Shown: positions 17,774-26,777, counted from the stretch's first letter. The stretch is 46,918 bases of DNA from Campylobacterota bacterium (GCA_011048515.1 DSDW01000136.1:1-46918), one strand, 5' to 3'. Numbers and translations: made by a program. The notes: generated from the sequence alone by a model not told the origin.

Positions 17774-18511
17774 ATGCCCAAGAAGATTGCTATCATGGGA
17801 GCGATGCCGGAAGAGATCGCACCGCTATTGGAAAAACTTGATCATGTCACGACATGTGTCTATGCGTGTAATACCTACTATGAAGGAACCTATAAGGGCA
17901 AAGAGGTTGTTGTCGCTTATTCAAAGATAGGAAAGGTTTTCGCTACCTTGACGGCCACAGTGCTTATCGAAAAGTTCGGGTGTGATCTGCTTCTTTTCAG
18001 CGGTGTGGCAGGGGCAATCAGCGATGAACTGGCTATCGGTGACCTGATCATCGCTGACGGGCTCTGTCAGCATGATCTGGATATCACGGCATTCGGTCAT
18101 CCGCACGGTTATGTCCCTGAAGGGGAAGTCTGTATCCCTACAGATGTAACGCTCAGAAATATTGCCAAAGAAGTAGCAAAAGAAAAGGGCTTGAAACTCA
18201 AGGAAGGGGTGATCGCTACGGGAGATCAGTTCGTAGCGAACCCTGAACGCAAAGAGTGGATCGGCAAGACCTTTAATGCCCATGCTCTGGAGATGGAAGG
18301 TGCATCGGTAGCCGTGGTATGTAGTTCACTGAACGTACCGTTCTTTATCATGCGTGCGATCAGTGACAGTGCGGATATGGATGCGGGATTTGACTTTGAT
18401 GCATTCTTGGAGAGTTCTGCAAAGACTTCAGCAGATTTTGTGATCAGTATGGTTGAAAAGATAGATCCAGATGAACTATGTAGACATTCTGTTTGTAATC
18501 ACAATGATTAA
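17774..18511 (+). CDS. mtnN: MTA/SAH nucleosidase (possibly aminofutalosine nucleosidase)
   Basis: The enzyme cleaves adenine from methylthioadenosine and S-adenosylhomocysteine. In Campylobacterota the same protein can also act on aminodeoxyfutalosine in menaquinone synthesis (MqnB). The 245 residues show AIMGAMPEEIAPL with the catalytic Glu, LLLFSGVAGAIS, the substrate-binding ALEMEGASVA and the catalytic Asp in RAISDSAD. The C-terminus carries about 15 extra residues with two cysteines (ELCRHSVCNHND) beyond the usual end. AAGGATAATT precedes the ATG. Confidence 0.93.
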   Translation: MPKKIAIMGAMPEEIAPLLEKLDHVTTCVYACNTYYEGTYKGKEVVVAYSKIGKVFATLTATVLIEKFGCDLLLFSGVAGAISDELAIGDLIIADGLCQHDLDITAFGHPHGYVPEGEVCIPTDVTLRNIAKEVAKEKGLKLKEGVIATGDQFVANPERKEWIGKTFNAHALEMEGASVAVVCSSLNVPFFIMRAISDSADMDAGFDFDAFLESSAKTSADFVISMVEKIDPDELCRHSVCNHND

Positions 18512-18528
18512 AAAAATAAAGGCGTAAG

Positions 18529-19320
18529 TTGGGTAGAAGAGACGATTTTCCGATCATACCGATGAGCAAGAAGCTGCTTAAGGTCATTGGCAAGACCAAT
18601 GCCGAGTTCAGGCTCATCGGTGAAGGTGACAGGGTACTGGTAGGGTTAAGCGGAGGGAAAGACTCACTGGCACTGGTACATGCGCTGAAACATATCCAGC
18701 GTAATGCGCCCTTTGACTTTGAGTTTGAAGCATGTACGGTGAAGTATGGGATGCCTGATGAACACTACGACTTCCTCTCGGCACATTGTGCGCAGTACGG
18801 TATCAAACACACGGTCTATGATACCAATATCTTTGATGTGAGCCAGGATGCGATACGAGAGAACTCCTCTTTTTGTTCCTACTTTTCCCGTATGCGAAGG
18901 GGAGCGCTCTACAGTTTTGCTGAAGAAGGCGGCTTCAATAAAGTAGCTTTGGGACATCACTTTGATGATACGGTAGAGAGCTTTTTTATGAATATGTTCT
19001 ACAATGGTACGATGCGGGCACTCGCTCCGATCTACAAGACAGGCAGAGGTTTCCACCTGGTCCGTCCGCTCATCCAGGTACGTGAGTCACAGCTGAGAGG
19101 GTTTGCCATGGATAACAACCTTCAGGTAGTCGGTGACGAAGCCTGCCCTGCGATGTTGAAGGATGTCAAGATGCCGCACGCCAGAGCCTCTACGAAAGTA
19201 TGGTTGTCCGAGCTTGAAGCGAAGAATCCGGATATCTTCAAGAGGATCAAGGCCTCTTTCAAGCATATCCATGACGATACCTTCCTTGACCCGGAGCGTT
19301 GGGATAGGGATGATATTTGA
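18529..19320 (+). CDS. TtcA-like PP-loop ATPase (tRNA thiolation family) lacking a CxxC cysteine
   Basis: The 263 residues contain the PP-loop SGGKDS at 41-46 and GHHFDDTVESFFMN at about 142-155, as in TtcA, which makes 2-thiocytidine-32 in tRNA with a [4Fe-4S] cluster. At the CxxC site before SRxRRG the sequence is CSYF, so the second cysteine is Phe119. The later site has only one cysteine (ACPAM, Cys206). The protein may be a divergent TtcA or a related enzyme. The start is TTG with AAAGGCG; an ATG at 18562 is the alternative. Confidence 0.8.
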   Translation: MGRRDDFPIIPMSKKLLKVIGKTNAEFRLIGEGDRVLVGLSGGKDSLALVHALKHIQRNAPFDFEFEACTVKYGMPDEHYDFLSAHCAQYGIKHTVYDTNIFDVSQDAIRENSSFCSYFSRMRRGALYSFAEEGGFNKVALGHHFDDTVESFFMNMFYNGTMRALAPIYKTGRGFHLVRPLIQVRESQLRGFAMDNNLQVVGDEACPAMLKDVKMPHARASTKVWLSELEAKNPDIFKRIKASFKHIHDDTFLDPERWDRDDI

Positions 19321-19326
19321 TTATGC

Positions 19327-19332
19327 TATAAT
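19327..19332 (+). promoter_or_regulatory. Extended -10 promoter of the toxin-antitoxin pair
   Basis: TGCTATAAT is a perfect extended -10, 19 bp before the antitoxin ATG, with AAAGGAG between. Its location just after the ttcA-like stop gives the pair its own promoter. Confidence 0.65.
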
Positions 19333-19351
19333 GCATAAAAAAGGAGTAGGT

Positions 19352-19540
19352 ATGAGTGCCATAAAAGATGAAGCATATAAAATGATAACAAATCTGCCGG
19401 AGAACTGTACCTATGAAGATATACAGTATCATCTTTATGTGATAGAGAAGATACAAAAAGGGAAAGAGAGAGCTGCTACTGGAGAGACACTTTCGCATGC
19501 AAAAGCAAAAGAGAGAATGTCCAAGTGGCTCTCTCGATAG
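19352..19540 (+). CDS. Type II antitoxin partner of a ParE/RelE toxin
   Basis: This small gene encodes 62 residues: MSAIKDEAYKMITNLPENC, then YEDIQYHLYVIEKIQKGKE and a C-terminal LSHAKAKERMSKWL. The pattern (short helix, LP..., YEDI.YHLYV..KI..G, then a terminal helix with HAKAKERM) fits a common antitoxin family found before ParE-type toxins. AAAGGAG precedes the ATG. The last 16 bp overlap the toxin gene. Antitoxins of this type usually repress their own promoter as a complex with the toxin. Confidence 0.8.
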   Translation: MSAIKDEAYKMITNLPENCTYEDIQYHLYVIEKIQKGKERAATGETLSHAKAKERMSKWLSR

Positions 19541-19809
19541 TCTGGTCTGAAGAGGCGTTGGAGGATATAGAATCCATCGCTTCCTATATCGAAAAAGACT
19601 CTCCCGTTTATGCCAGCTCTGTCGTTTCAAAGTTTTTTGAAAAAGCTGAACTTCTGATAGAAAATCCAAAACTCGGCCGTGTTGTTCCTGAGTTCTCTGA
19701 AGAGAGCCTGCGTGAGATATTTGTTTACAGTTACAGACTGATCTATGAATTGAAAGAGAGTGAAATCGTGTTTGTTGCTGTAATTCACGGGAAAAGATTG
19801 ATAGGGTAA
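19525..19809 (+). CDS. ParE/RelE-superfamily toxin
   Basis: The 94-residue product starts at a GTG inside the antitoxin gene. It shows the family features: an N-terminal SIVWSEEALEDIESIASYIE, the helix with AELLIENPKLGRVVPEF, the strand REIFVYSYRLIYEL and a terminal VIHGKRLIG. ParE toxins poison gyrase and RelE toxins cut mRNA; the sequence does not settle which. Length is normal, so the toxin looks intact. Repeats begin within 15 bp of the stop. Confidence 0.83.
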   Translation: MALSIVWSEEALEDIESIASYIEKDSPVYASSVVSKFFEKAELLIENPKLGRVVPEFSEESLREIFVYSYRLIYELKESEIVFVAVIHGKRLIG

Positions 19810-19821
19810 AGCCTCGAATGC

Positions 19822-19879
19822 GTAGCCATGAAGGCATGAACCTTTGCCGCCGTCATTCCCGATGTGACTGGTAATCCAC
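19822..19879 (+). repeat. Dispersed intergenic repeat, copy A
   Basis: The first 35 bases match copy B (19936-19970) at 29 positions, and all six differences are transitions. The rest (CGTCATTCCCGATGTGACTG) resembles GTCATTCCCG-type repeats that I recall from many bacterial genomes. The 332-bp stretch 19810-20141 has no gene and is largely made of such units. Confidence 0.65.
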
Positions 19880-19906
19880 TGATAAAATCATATACTTTTA
19901 ACATAC

Positions 19907-19931
19907 CGTTCATGCTGAGCTTGTCGAAGCA
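19907..19931 (+). repeat. GCTGAGCTTGTCGAAG-type dispersed repeat
   Basis: CATGCTGAGCTTGTCGAAGC is a sequence type seen scattered in intergenic DNA of many unrelated bacteria (from memory). It lies between repeat copies A and B. Confidence 0.55.
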
Positions 19932-19935
19932 AAGT

Positions 19936-19996
19936 GTAGCTATAAAGATATAAACCTTTGCCACCGTCATCCTCTGGCTTGACCGGGGGGATCCAC
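19936..19996 (+). repeat. Dispersed intergenic repeat, copy B
   Basis: It is a direct repeat of copy A 114 bp away, followed by a variant tail (CATCCTCTGGCTTGACCGGG) of another common intergenic repeat type. Confidence 0.65.
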
Positions 19997-20044
19997 ACGT
20001 TACATTACAGAGAACTTTATATCTCTCAGTATCCATATCTCTAG

Positions 20045-20070
20045 ATTCCCGATCGAGCCGGGAATGACAG
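20045..20070 (-). repeat. Inverted copy of the GTCATTCCCG repeat with internal hairpin
   Basis: ATTCCCG and CGGGAAT form a 7-bp stem with a 7-base loop at 20045-20065, followed by GACAG. Read on the minus strand it gives GTCATTCCCGGCTCGATCGG, the same family as copy A but reversed. Confidence 0.6.
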
Positions 20071-20106
20071 AAACCTACCTCCATTCAAATACTAAACAAA
20101 ATCCGT

Positions 20107-20112
20107 TATAAT
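20107..20112 (+). promoter_or_regulatory. Candidate -10 before the ATPase remnant
   Basis: TATAAT in CCGTTATAATTTATC lies 29 bp before the TTG start at 20142, so the broken gene may still be transcribed. Confidence 0.5.
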
Positions 20113-20141
20113 TTATCTACTACAACTTAGGGGGAATTGCA

Positions 20142-20354
20142 TTGGAACTGGTTTATCTTTGGGTTGAGGATTACAAAAACATTCATAAACAGGGGTTTAA
20201 CTTCTCTCCTCAGTTTCATTGTGAGTATGATGAAGAGAAGAATGAGCTTACGATAGAGGAGAATCAAGACAATATTCCAGATTTTTTTGGTGAGAATATT
20301 TTACTCGTTCCACCTCTCCTGAGATGGAATGCATACTTAACACGACAACTGTAA
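20142..20354 (+). pseudogene. N-terminal remnant of an AAA-family ATPase gene
   Basis: A TTG start with AGGGGGAA upstream opens a 70-residue frame: MELVYLWVEDYKNIHKQGFN, then FSPQFHCEYDEEK and IPDFFGENI. From memory this matches the first 60 or so residues of a family of AAA ATPases whose next segment is VTAIVGKNGSGKS (Walker A). Here the sequence departs right after GENI into an unrelated tail (LLVPPLLRW) and stops. The ATP-binding site and everything after it are gone. Related full-length proteins often lie in defence or mobile loci, which is an inference. Confidence 0.6.
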
Positions 20355-20455
20355 AATATTTTTTATATCAATCACTCTGAGTAGGAATGAAAAGAAAATA
20401 GCAGATCATACAACCTTTTGGTAGAATACGTTTCAGATAAACCAATTAAATTGAT

Positions 20456-21418
20456 ATGAGAGCCATGAAAACCTTCACAGTAGAAACCAAAAACCGCCTG
20501 GACAAAACCCTGGCCAACGAATTGGATGTCAGCCGCAACCAGATCGAAAAACTGATCAAGGACGGTCTGGTATCCGTCAACGGCAAGACGATCACCAAGC
20601 CCAGCTTCAAGGTAGAAGAGGGTGACGAGATAGTGTATGAGTTCAAAGAGGCTGAGAGACGAGAGGCAGTGCCTGTGGACTTTGATGTCGAGGTGATCTA
20701 CGAGGATGAGTACCTGATGGTCATCAACAAACCCGCAGGGCTTGTGGTGCATCCTGCTCCTTCAGTCAAAGAGCCGACTTTGGTGGACTGGCTGATAGAG
20801 CGGGGGATATCACTCTCCACGATAAGCGGTGAGGAGCGCCATGGGATCGTACACCGTATCGATAAGGAGACGACCGGGGCACTGGTGATCGCCAAGGACA
20901 ACAAGACCCATGAAAAGCTCAGCGAACAGCTGCAGGACAAGAGCATGGGGCGTTACTATCTGGCCCTCATCGACTATACGCTCAAAGAGGACACCATTGT
21001 AGACAAGCCCATCGGGCGCAACCCGAACAATCGTCTGAAGATGGATGTCGTACCGCACGGAAAAGAGGCAAAAACAGCTTTTGTGAAGCTAGCGCAGAGC
21101 TCATGCGATACTGAGCTGATCGCTGCTAAACTTTTTACGGGGCGTACCCACCAGATACGCGTGCATCTGAATGCTCTGGGGCGCCATATATTGGGGGATC
21201 ATTTATACGGTTTTAAGAGCAAACGGGATAAAATTTCACGCGTAAAGCTGCACGCGTATCTCCTCTATCTGACTCACCCTGTTACGGGAGTGAAGATGGA
21301 GTTTGTCGCTCCGCTTTTTGAGGATATGCAGGCGTATCTGGCAAAATATTTTGAAGAAAATGAAATAGATAAGAAGATCGACCCTCATACTCTTGGCGAC
21401 CGTTTTACTAAGATTTAA
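20456..21418 (+). CDS. rluD: RluD-family 23S rRNA pseudouridine synthase
   Basis: The enzyme converts uridines of large-subunit rRNA to pseudouridine. The 320 residues have an N-terminal S4 RNA-binding domain (RLDKTLANELDVSRNQIEKL) and the synthase domain with HRIDKETTGALVIAKD, catalytic Asp136, and FTGRTHQIRVHL later. Two in-frame ATGs (20456 and 20465) are possible; neither has a strong ribosome-binding site. It starts the block that parallels C. jejuni Cj1280c onward. Confidence 0.92.
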   Translation: MRAMKTFTVETKNRLDKTLANELDVSRNQIEKLIKDGLVSVNGKTITKPSFKVEEGDEIVYEFKEAERREAVPVDFDVEVIYEDEYLMVINKPAGLVVHPAPSVKEPTLVDWLIERGISLSTISGEERHGIVHRIDKETTGALVIAKDNKTHEKLSEQLQDKSMGRYYLALIDYTLKEDTIVDKPIGRNPNNRLKMDVVPHGKEAKTAFVKLAQSSCDTELIAAKLFTGRTHQIRVHLNALGRHILGDHLYGFKSKRDKISRVKLHAYLLYLTHPVTGVKMEFVAPLFEDMQAYLAKYFEENEIDKKIDPHTLGDRFTKI

Positions 21419-21673
21419 CGGTTGCAGCGGTGTTGTGCGGGGGTACCACGATTGAAGAGCGTGATCCTTTTTTGTCAAAACTCCGAGACCTTAAAGCCTT
21501 TTACAGAGAAACACTATAGGTTTCGAGTAGGCAAAGATCACAGAGAACAGAGTAGATGGGGTCAATGTCTATTGATGGACAAGAGAGGCATATTGCTATG
21601 ATCTCCAATGCCTATGCCAAACATTTTGTCGATACACAGGTCAAGCTCAGACTCTAAACACACAAGGAAAAAG

Positions 21674-22870
21674 ATGCCACATATTAAAGTCAAACCATTT
21701 GACGCTTCTATCGTAGAGGAGAAGATACCGGAAAGTTCGTTGCTTACTTTTCGCGCAAAAGCAATAGGAGCCGATGAGGAATTGTGGGGAGTAGAATTCG
21801 GCGGTGAAGAGTTCCTGTTGCAGTACAAACCAGACAGCAATGGTGCCGCTCAGCTCAAGTACGACAAGGTTACCAGGCCGCTGAAGGTCAATCTTCTCAA
21901 AGAAGCATTGGCCAAAACAGCCGAGGAGCTGAATCTAGAGATAAAGAGTTCTAATATCGCGATCTCTCATACCAAAGCGCCGTTGGCTTCGGAGTACTTC
22001 AAGAAGATAGAGGATTTTGAAACGGTAGCGTACCCGAAGGAGAAGCTCTCTGTTGAGGTAGGGTTTGGCAGCGGGAAACATCTGCTCTACCAGGCAAAGA
22101 AAAATCCTGACACCCTCTACATCGGATTGGAGATCCATACCCCATCTGCGCAGCAGGTGCTCAAACAGATCGAACTGCAGGGGCTGGACAATATCTGGGT
22201 GGTCAACTACGATGCAAGGCTCTTTCTGGAGATGCTGCCTTCCAACAGTTGTGAACAGATCTTTGTGCACTTCCCGGTACCGTGGGATAAAAAGCCCCAC
22301 AGAAGAGTGATCAGTCCGAGTTTTCTTGAAGAGTCGATGAGAGTACTGCGCAAGGAGGGGAGACTTGAGCTCCGTACGGACAGTGATAACTACTTTTGGT
22401 ATGCACTGGAGACCTTCTTTGGGGAGAGTGTACCGAAAACACATGTAGAGGTGCGCAAGAATGAAGCACTGGAAGTGACCAGTAAATATGAGGCAAGATG
22501 GCTCAGGCAGGAAAAAGATATCTATGATGTCTATGTAAAGTGTCTCACCCACTCCGAACCCAAACCCTTAGAGATAGACTTTAATTTTAATGGTGTAGAA
22601 TATATCCAGGGTATAGAGGAAAAACTCTCAAAAAAAGCGATGGTATTTGACGGGTTTTTTATACATTTTGAACGTCTTTTCAAGATCGGTGATGAAAAAC
22701 TATTGATCAAGTGTGCATTCGGAAGCTTTGACCGGCCTGAACATAAATATATACTTATGGGTAAGGAGGGATGCAGGTATTTTGCATCCGTACCGGTGAA
22801 AACCATGGTCAATTACATGGCACATCAAAAAATGAGAGAGATATTTTTAGAAGGAGAGTTAAGTGTCTAA
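21674..22870 (+). CDS. trmB: tRNA (guanine-N7)-methyltransferase, long form
   Basis: TrmB methylates G46 of tRNA using SAM. The chosen product is 398 residues from the ATG at 21674, which has AAGGAAAAAG upstream; the frame is open 66 bp further. The catalytic domain (about 125-310) has LSVEVGFGSGKHLLYQAK, LYIGLEIHTPSAQQVLKQ and the substrate motif QIFVHFPVPWDKKPHRR. Extra regions of about 120 residues at the N-terminus and 80 at the C-terminus make it far longer than the usual 210-240. Long TrmB forms are known in Campylobacterota. It overlaps ftsE by 8 bp. Confidence 0.93.
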   Translation: MPHIKVKPFDASIVEEKIPESSLLTFRAKAIGADEELWGVEFGGEEFLLQYKPDSNGAAQLKYDKVTRPLKVNLLKEALAKTAEELNLEIKSSNIAISHTKAPLASEYFKKIEDFETVAYPKEKLSVEVGFGSGKHLLYQAKKNPDTLYIGLEIHTPSAQQVLKQIELQGLDNIWVVNYDARLFLEMLPSNSCEQIFVHFPVPWDKKPHRRVISPSFLEESMRVLRKEGRLELRTDSDNYFWYALETFFGESVPKTHVEVRKNEALEVTSKYEARWLRQEKDIYDVYVKCLTHSEPKPLEIDFNFNGVEYIQGIEEKLSKKAMVFDGFFIHFERLFKIGDEKLLIKCAFGSFDRPEHKYILMGKEGCRYFASVPVKTMVNYMAHQKMREIFLEGELSV

Positions 22871-23537
22871 CGTTATCAATGCCTCCAATTTGACATTGAC
22901 TTATGACAATGGAAGAAAGGAGGTGATCACAGATGTCAACTTTACGGTTAAAAAAGGAGAGTTCGTCTTTATCACAGGTCCCAGCGGATCGGGAAAGTCA
23001 ACACTTCTCAAATCGCTTTACGGAAGGATCAAACCCACTTCCGGAAATCTTGTGGTCGGCGGTGTGGACCTTGGGCATGTAAGGCCATCAAAACTTCAGG
23101 AACTTCGTACCCATATGGGGATCATTTTTCAGGATTTTAAACTGGTCAATGAATGGACCGTGTCAAAAAATGTTGTTTTGCCTTTAATGATCGCCGGTTA
23201 TTCACTTGATGTGCAGAATACGCAGGCTCACAGACTGCTGAAACATGTCAAACTCACCGAGCATGCAGACAAGTACCCTCTTGAACTGAGCGGCGGGGAG
23301 CAGCAGCGTGTCGGTGTCGCCAGAGCTTTGGCAAAAAACCCTGTACTGATCCTTGCAGATGAGCCGACAGGGAACCTTGATGACTACTCATCCAATGTGA
23401 TATGGGATCTGATGGAGAATGCCTGTCAGCAACTTGAAACTACGGTACTGGTTGTTACACACAAAATACCTCAGGTATTTTCGTTGCCGTACAGGCACTT
23501 TATTATCGAAGGTAAGGGTGTATATGAAGTACATTAA
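22863..23537 (+). CDS. ftsE: Cell-division ABC-type ATPase FtsE
   Basis: FtsE powers FtsX to control peptidoglycan hydrolases at the septum. The 224 residues contain Walker [10 protein letters not shown] (39-47), the Q-loop GIIFQDFKL, the signature [15 protein letters not shown] (from 142) and Walker [13 protein letters not shown]. The GTG start overlaps trmB by 8 bp with GAAGGAGAG upstream. The last 14 bp overlap ftsX. Confidence 0.95.
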   Translation: MSNVINASNLTLTYDNGRKEVITDVNFTVKKGEFVFITGPSGSGKSTLLKSLYGRIKPTSGNLVVGGVDLGHVRPSKLQELRTHMGIIFQDFKLVNEWTVSKNVVLPLMIAGYSLDVQNTQAHRLLKHVKLTEHADKYPLELSGGEQQRVGVARALAKNPVLILADEPTGNLDDYSSNVIWDLMENACQQLETTVLVVTHKIPQVFSLPYRHFIIEGKGVYEVH

Positions 23538-24339
23538 AAATCATCTGATGTTTATTCTGCCTTTGATGGCGATCTTGCTGGGTATCGAGTTCTATCTGGT
23601 CTTTGATCGTGCGACAGATACGTATGAAAAAGGGCTTCAGGAAGGGTATTCGATGCTTGTGGTGACAAATGACCCGATGGAGACCGATGCATTCAGGGCA
23701 CTCAATAGACATATCAGCAAAAGCGAACCTATAGAACGCGACAAGATCGTCTCCAAGATCGCTCAAGGTGTCACAAAAGAGGGCGAGGAAAAGATCCTGA
23801 AGTCATTGCCCTATTTTTATAATGTTCACCTGGATGAGTATATCAGCACAGAAGAGCTGATAGGGCTCAAAGAGGATCTTGAGAGAAGTCCGCTTATCAA
23901 AAAGGTCGAAACATTCGGAAGCAACTACGAATCAAACTATAGGTTGTTCACTTTTATCAAATTTACGTTAAAGATCTTTATCGGATTTATGACAGTGGTG
24001 AGCCTCTTTTTGATCATGAAACAGATGGAGATATGGAAATATGCACATAAAGAACGTATGCAGATCATGGAGATCTTCGGTGCGCCATTGATGCTGCGAA
24101 GCGGTGTACTCTTCAAGGTTGCGATCGTAGATGCGATCGTTGCTACACTGATCGTCAGCAGTATCTTCCTCTATCTCAAATTTCAGTGGGCCGTACACAG
24201 CGGTATAGAGATCATGGTTGAAAACAGAGATTATCTTTTCCGTGTCACAGACATAGGTGTTTTACTGGCTGCTGCGTTATTGATAGTGATCATTTCGGTC
24301 TATTCAGTCGTATATAGTGCCAAGGGAGTGGAGGAGTGA
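23524..24339 (+). CDS. ftsX: Cell-division membrane protein FtsX
   Basis: FtsX is the membrane partner of FtsE and transmits ATPase cycles to a periplasmic activator. The product from the ATG at 23524 is 271 residues; the frame is open upstream inside ftsE, but that part is not FtsX-like. One membrane helix lies at about 8-25, a periplasmic domain at about 30-145, and three helices follow (near 150-172, 195-218 and 240-262), the standard FtsX topology. Its stop overlaps the next start by 4 bp. Confidence 0.9.
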   Translation: MKYIKNHLMFILPLMAILLGIEFYLVFDRATDTYEKGLQEGYSMLVVTNDPMETDAFRALNRHISKSEPIERDKIVSKIAQGVTKEGEEKILKSLPYFYNVHLDEYISTEELIGLKEDLERSPLIKKVETFGSNYESNYRLFTFIKFTLKIFIGFMTVVSLFLIMKQMEIWKYAHKERMQIMEIFGAPLMLRSGVLFKVAIVDAIVATLIVSSIFLYLKFQWAVHSGIEIMVENRDYLFRVTDIGVLLAAALLIVIISVYSVVYSAKGVEE

Positions 24340-25691
24340 GGCTGATCATCCTTTCGTATTTGATGGTGTGTTCATTTCTTTATGGTGCCACCACTGTAGA
24401 GAAGATCAAAGATTCTGAAAAGGGTTTAAAGGCTACTTCAAGCGAGAAGAAGCAAACAAGCAGAAAAATTGAGAAGATCGCTGAAGATATCAAAAAAGCT
24501 GAAAATGATATTGTTTTCCTTGAAAAAAAGATCGGTCAGCTTCAGTCGGAACAGGATCAAACGGAAAAAGCCTATACACAGCTGAAGAGTGAGCTGAGTG
24601 AAGCAGAGAAGGAGCTTGATCAGATTTCTGCTGAGATCAAAACAAAGCGTGAGACTTTTTTATCCTTGGCTACCGAACAGTTCTCAGTGATTTTCGCATT
24701 GCAACAGTCAAAGATGGCGACTCGTGACTCTGTGATCTCGTATGAAGTCTATAAGGCTTACCAGACGTATAATAATGCGGAGATGGAATCCCTGAAAAAT
24801 GATATTATCAGTTTGGAAAAAACACAAAAAAACAAACGTGCTTTACGCGACAAAACCCAGAAATCCCTCTCTGAGATTGTTGCAAAGCGGAAAGATTTTA
24901 TACAGAAGAAAAAAGAAAAAGAATCTTATGTGAAGAGGTTGACGGAGGATGAGGAGAAGTATCAAAAGAGGTTTAACGATATTGTAGACAGACAAAGTAT
25001 GCTTCGTGATACGCTTGCACAGCTCAATATTTTGCATCAAAGAGAGGTAGAGGAGGCAAAGCGTGCCGCAGAGGCAAGAAAAGAAGCGATACGACTGGAA
25101 AAAGAGAGGAAACGGAAAATAAGACTCGCCCAGGAGAAAGAGCGTGATGCACAACTTGCTCTCATGAAAGCCCAGACCAAAGAGGCGAAACAGGCAGCAG
25201 AACGTGCCGCCAAGGAAGCCAAAACAAATCGTATGGCAGCGGAAAAACAGAGTGACACGGTAAGAAAAGTGCACTCCTCCTATAAAAAGGGCGATACCTA
25301 TGCCTACAGGGGGAGCAAGACGATCTCGCCTATCAGCGGCGCAAGAGTGGTTAAAAAGTTCGGAACCTATGTTGATCCTGTCTACAACATTAAGATCTAC
25401 AATGAATCCATTACGCTTCAGGCACCGCATCAAGATTCAAAAGTCCAAAATGTGCTAGACGGAAAAATCGTTTATGCAGGTAGTACCAGTATGCTTGGGA
25501 AGGTGGTAGTGGTGGCACATAGCGGAAAACTGCATACCGTTTATGCCGGCCTTTCGAAGATCGCACCGAATATCCAAAAAGGCCGTAAGATCAAAAAAGG
25601 GTATGTTGTGGGAAAAGTGAACAGCAAGCTGATCTTTCAGGCGACAAAAAATTCCAAACATATCGATCCGGTCAAACTCATTTCCATATGA
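24336..25691 (+). CDS. EnvC-like periplasmic factor: coiled coil plus degenerate M23/LytM domain
   Basis: The 451 residues comprise a signal peptide (MRLIILSYLMVCSFLYG), long coiled coils at about 20-310, rich in Lys, Glu and Ala, and a C-terminal LytM-type domain at about 330-451. The domain has DGKIVYAGSTSMLGKVVVVA and KKGYVVGKV, but the zinc ligands are missing: IYNESITLQAP stands where HxGxDxxAP is expected, YAGLS where YxHLS is expected, and KLIFQA where HLHFE is expected. It should therefore bind but not cut peptidoglycan, like E. coli EnvC. The GTG start overlaps ftsX by 4 bp. Confidence 0.88.
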   Translation: MRLIILSYLMVCSFLYGATTVEKIKDSEKGLKATSSEKKQTSRKIEKIAEDIKKAENDIVFLEKKIGQLQSEQDQTEKAYTQLKSELSEAEKELDQISAEIKTKRETFLSLATEQFSVIFALQQSKMATRDSVISYEVYKAYQTYNNAEMESLKNDIISLEKTQKNKRALRDKTQKSLSEIVAKRKDFIQKKKEKESYVKRLTEDEEKYQKRFNDIVDRQSMLRDTLAQLNILHQREVEEAKRAAEARKEAIRLEKERKRKIRLAQEKERDAQLALMKAQTKEAKQAAERAAKEAKTNRMAAEKQSDTVRKVHSSYKKGDTYAYRGSKTISPISGARVVKKFGTYVDPVYNIKIYNESITLQAPHQDSKVQNVLDGKIVYAGSTSMLGKVVVVAHSGKLHTVYAGLSKIAPNIQKGRKIKKGYVVGKVNSKLIFQATKNSKHIDPVKLISI

Positions 25692-25709
25692 TGATGAGAG
25701 GATAGGGAG

Positions 25710-26494
<785 letters not shown>

Positions 26495-26570
26495 GGCTTT
26501 GAAATAAGGTGTCCTAACAGCCTTTAGAGGTGTGTTAGACAGTGAAGCGATAAACAGTAAAAGGACGAAG

Positions 26571-26777
26571 ATGAGAACAGAAGTATTGACAGCAAGAGCA
26601 ATGGAAAAAGTAAATCACGATAAATACCTTTTGGCAAATGCGGTAGGTAAAAGAGCCGAAGCGATTTCCAATGGAGCAACACCGAAAGTAGATGTAGATA
26701 TGAAGAAGATGAAAGCGACTGATATTGCACTTTTGGAGATTGCTGAAGGTAAAATCGAAGTAAATCTAGAGGAGTAG
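26571..26777 (+). CDS. rpoZ: RNA polymerase omega subunit
   Basis: Omega helps assemble RNA polymerase and contributes to a ppGpp site. The 68 residues start at ATG 26571 (MRTEVLTARAMEKV), with AAAGGA upstream; a longer in-frame start is not supported. Core features are YLLANAVGKRAEAISNG and ATDIALLEIAEGKI. spoT follows after 5 bp, a frequent pairing. Confidence 0.93.
   Translation: MRTEVLTARAMEKVNHDKYLLANAVGKRAEAISNGATPKVDVDMKKMKATDIALLEIAEGKIEVNLEE

Noticed and set aside
19822-20070. Possible CRISPR array
   Set aside because: Only two direct copies, diverged and with unequal tails, and no cas genes nearby.
21556-21657. A 33-codon plus-strand frame in the 255-bp gap between rluD and trmB
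   Set aside because: It follows a stop directly, has no ribosome-binding site and no recognisable product. In C. jejuni a fibronectin-domain gene lies at this position as I recall, but I could not convince myself that any relic of it remains.
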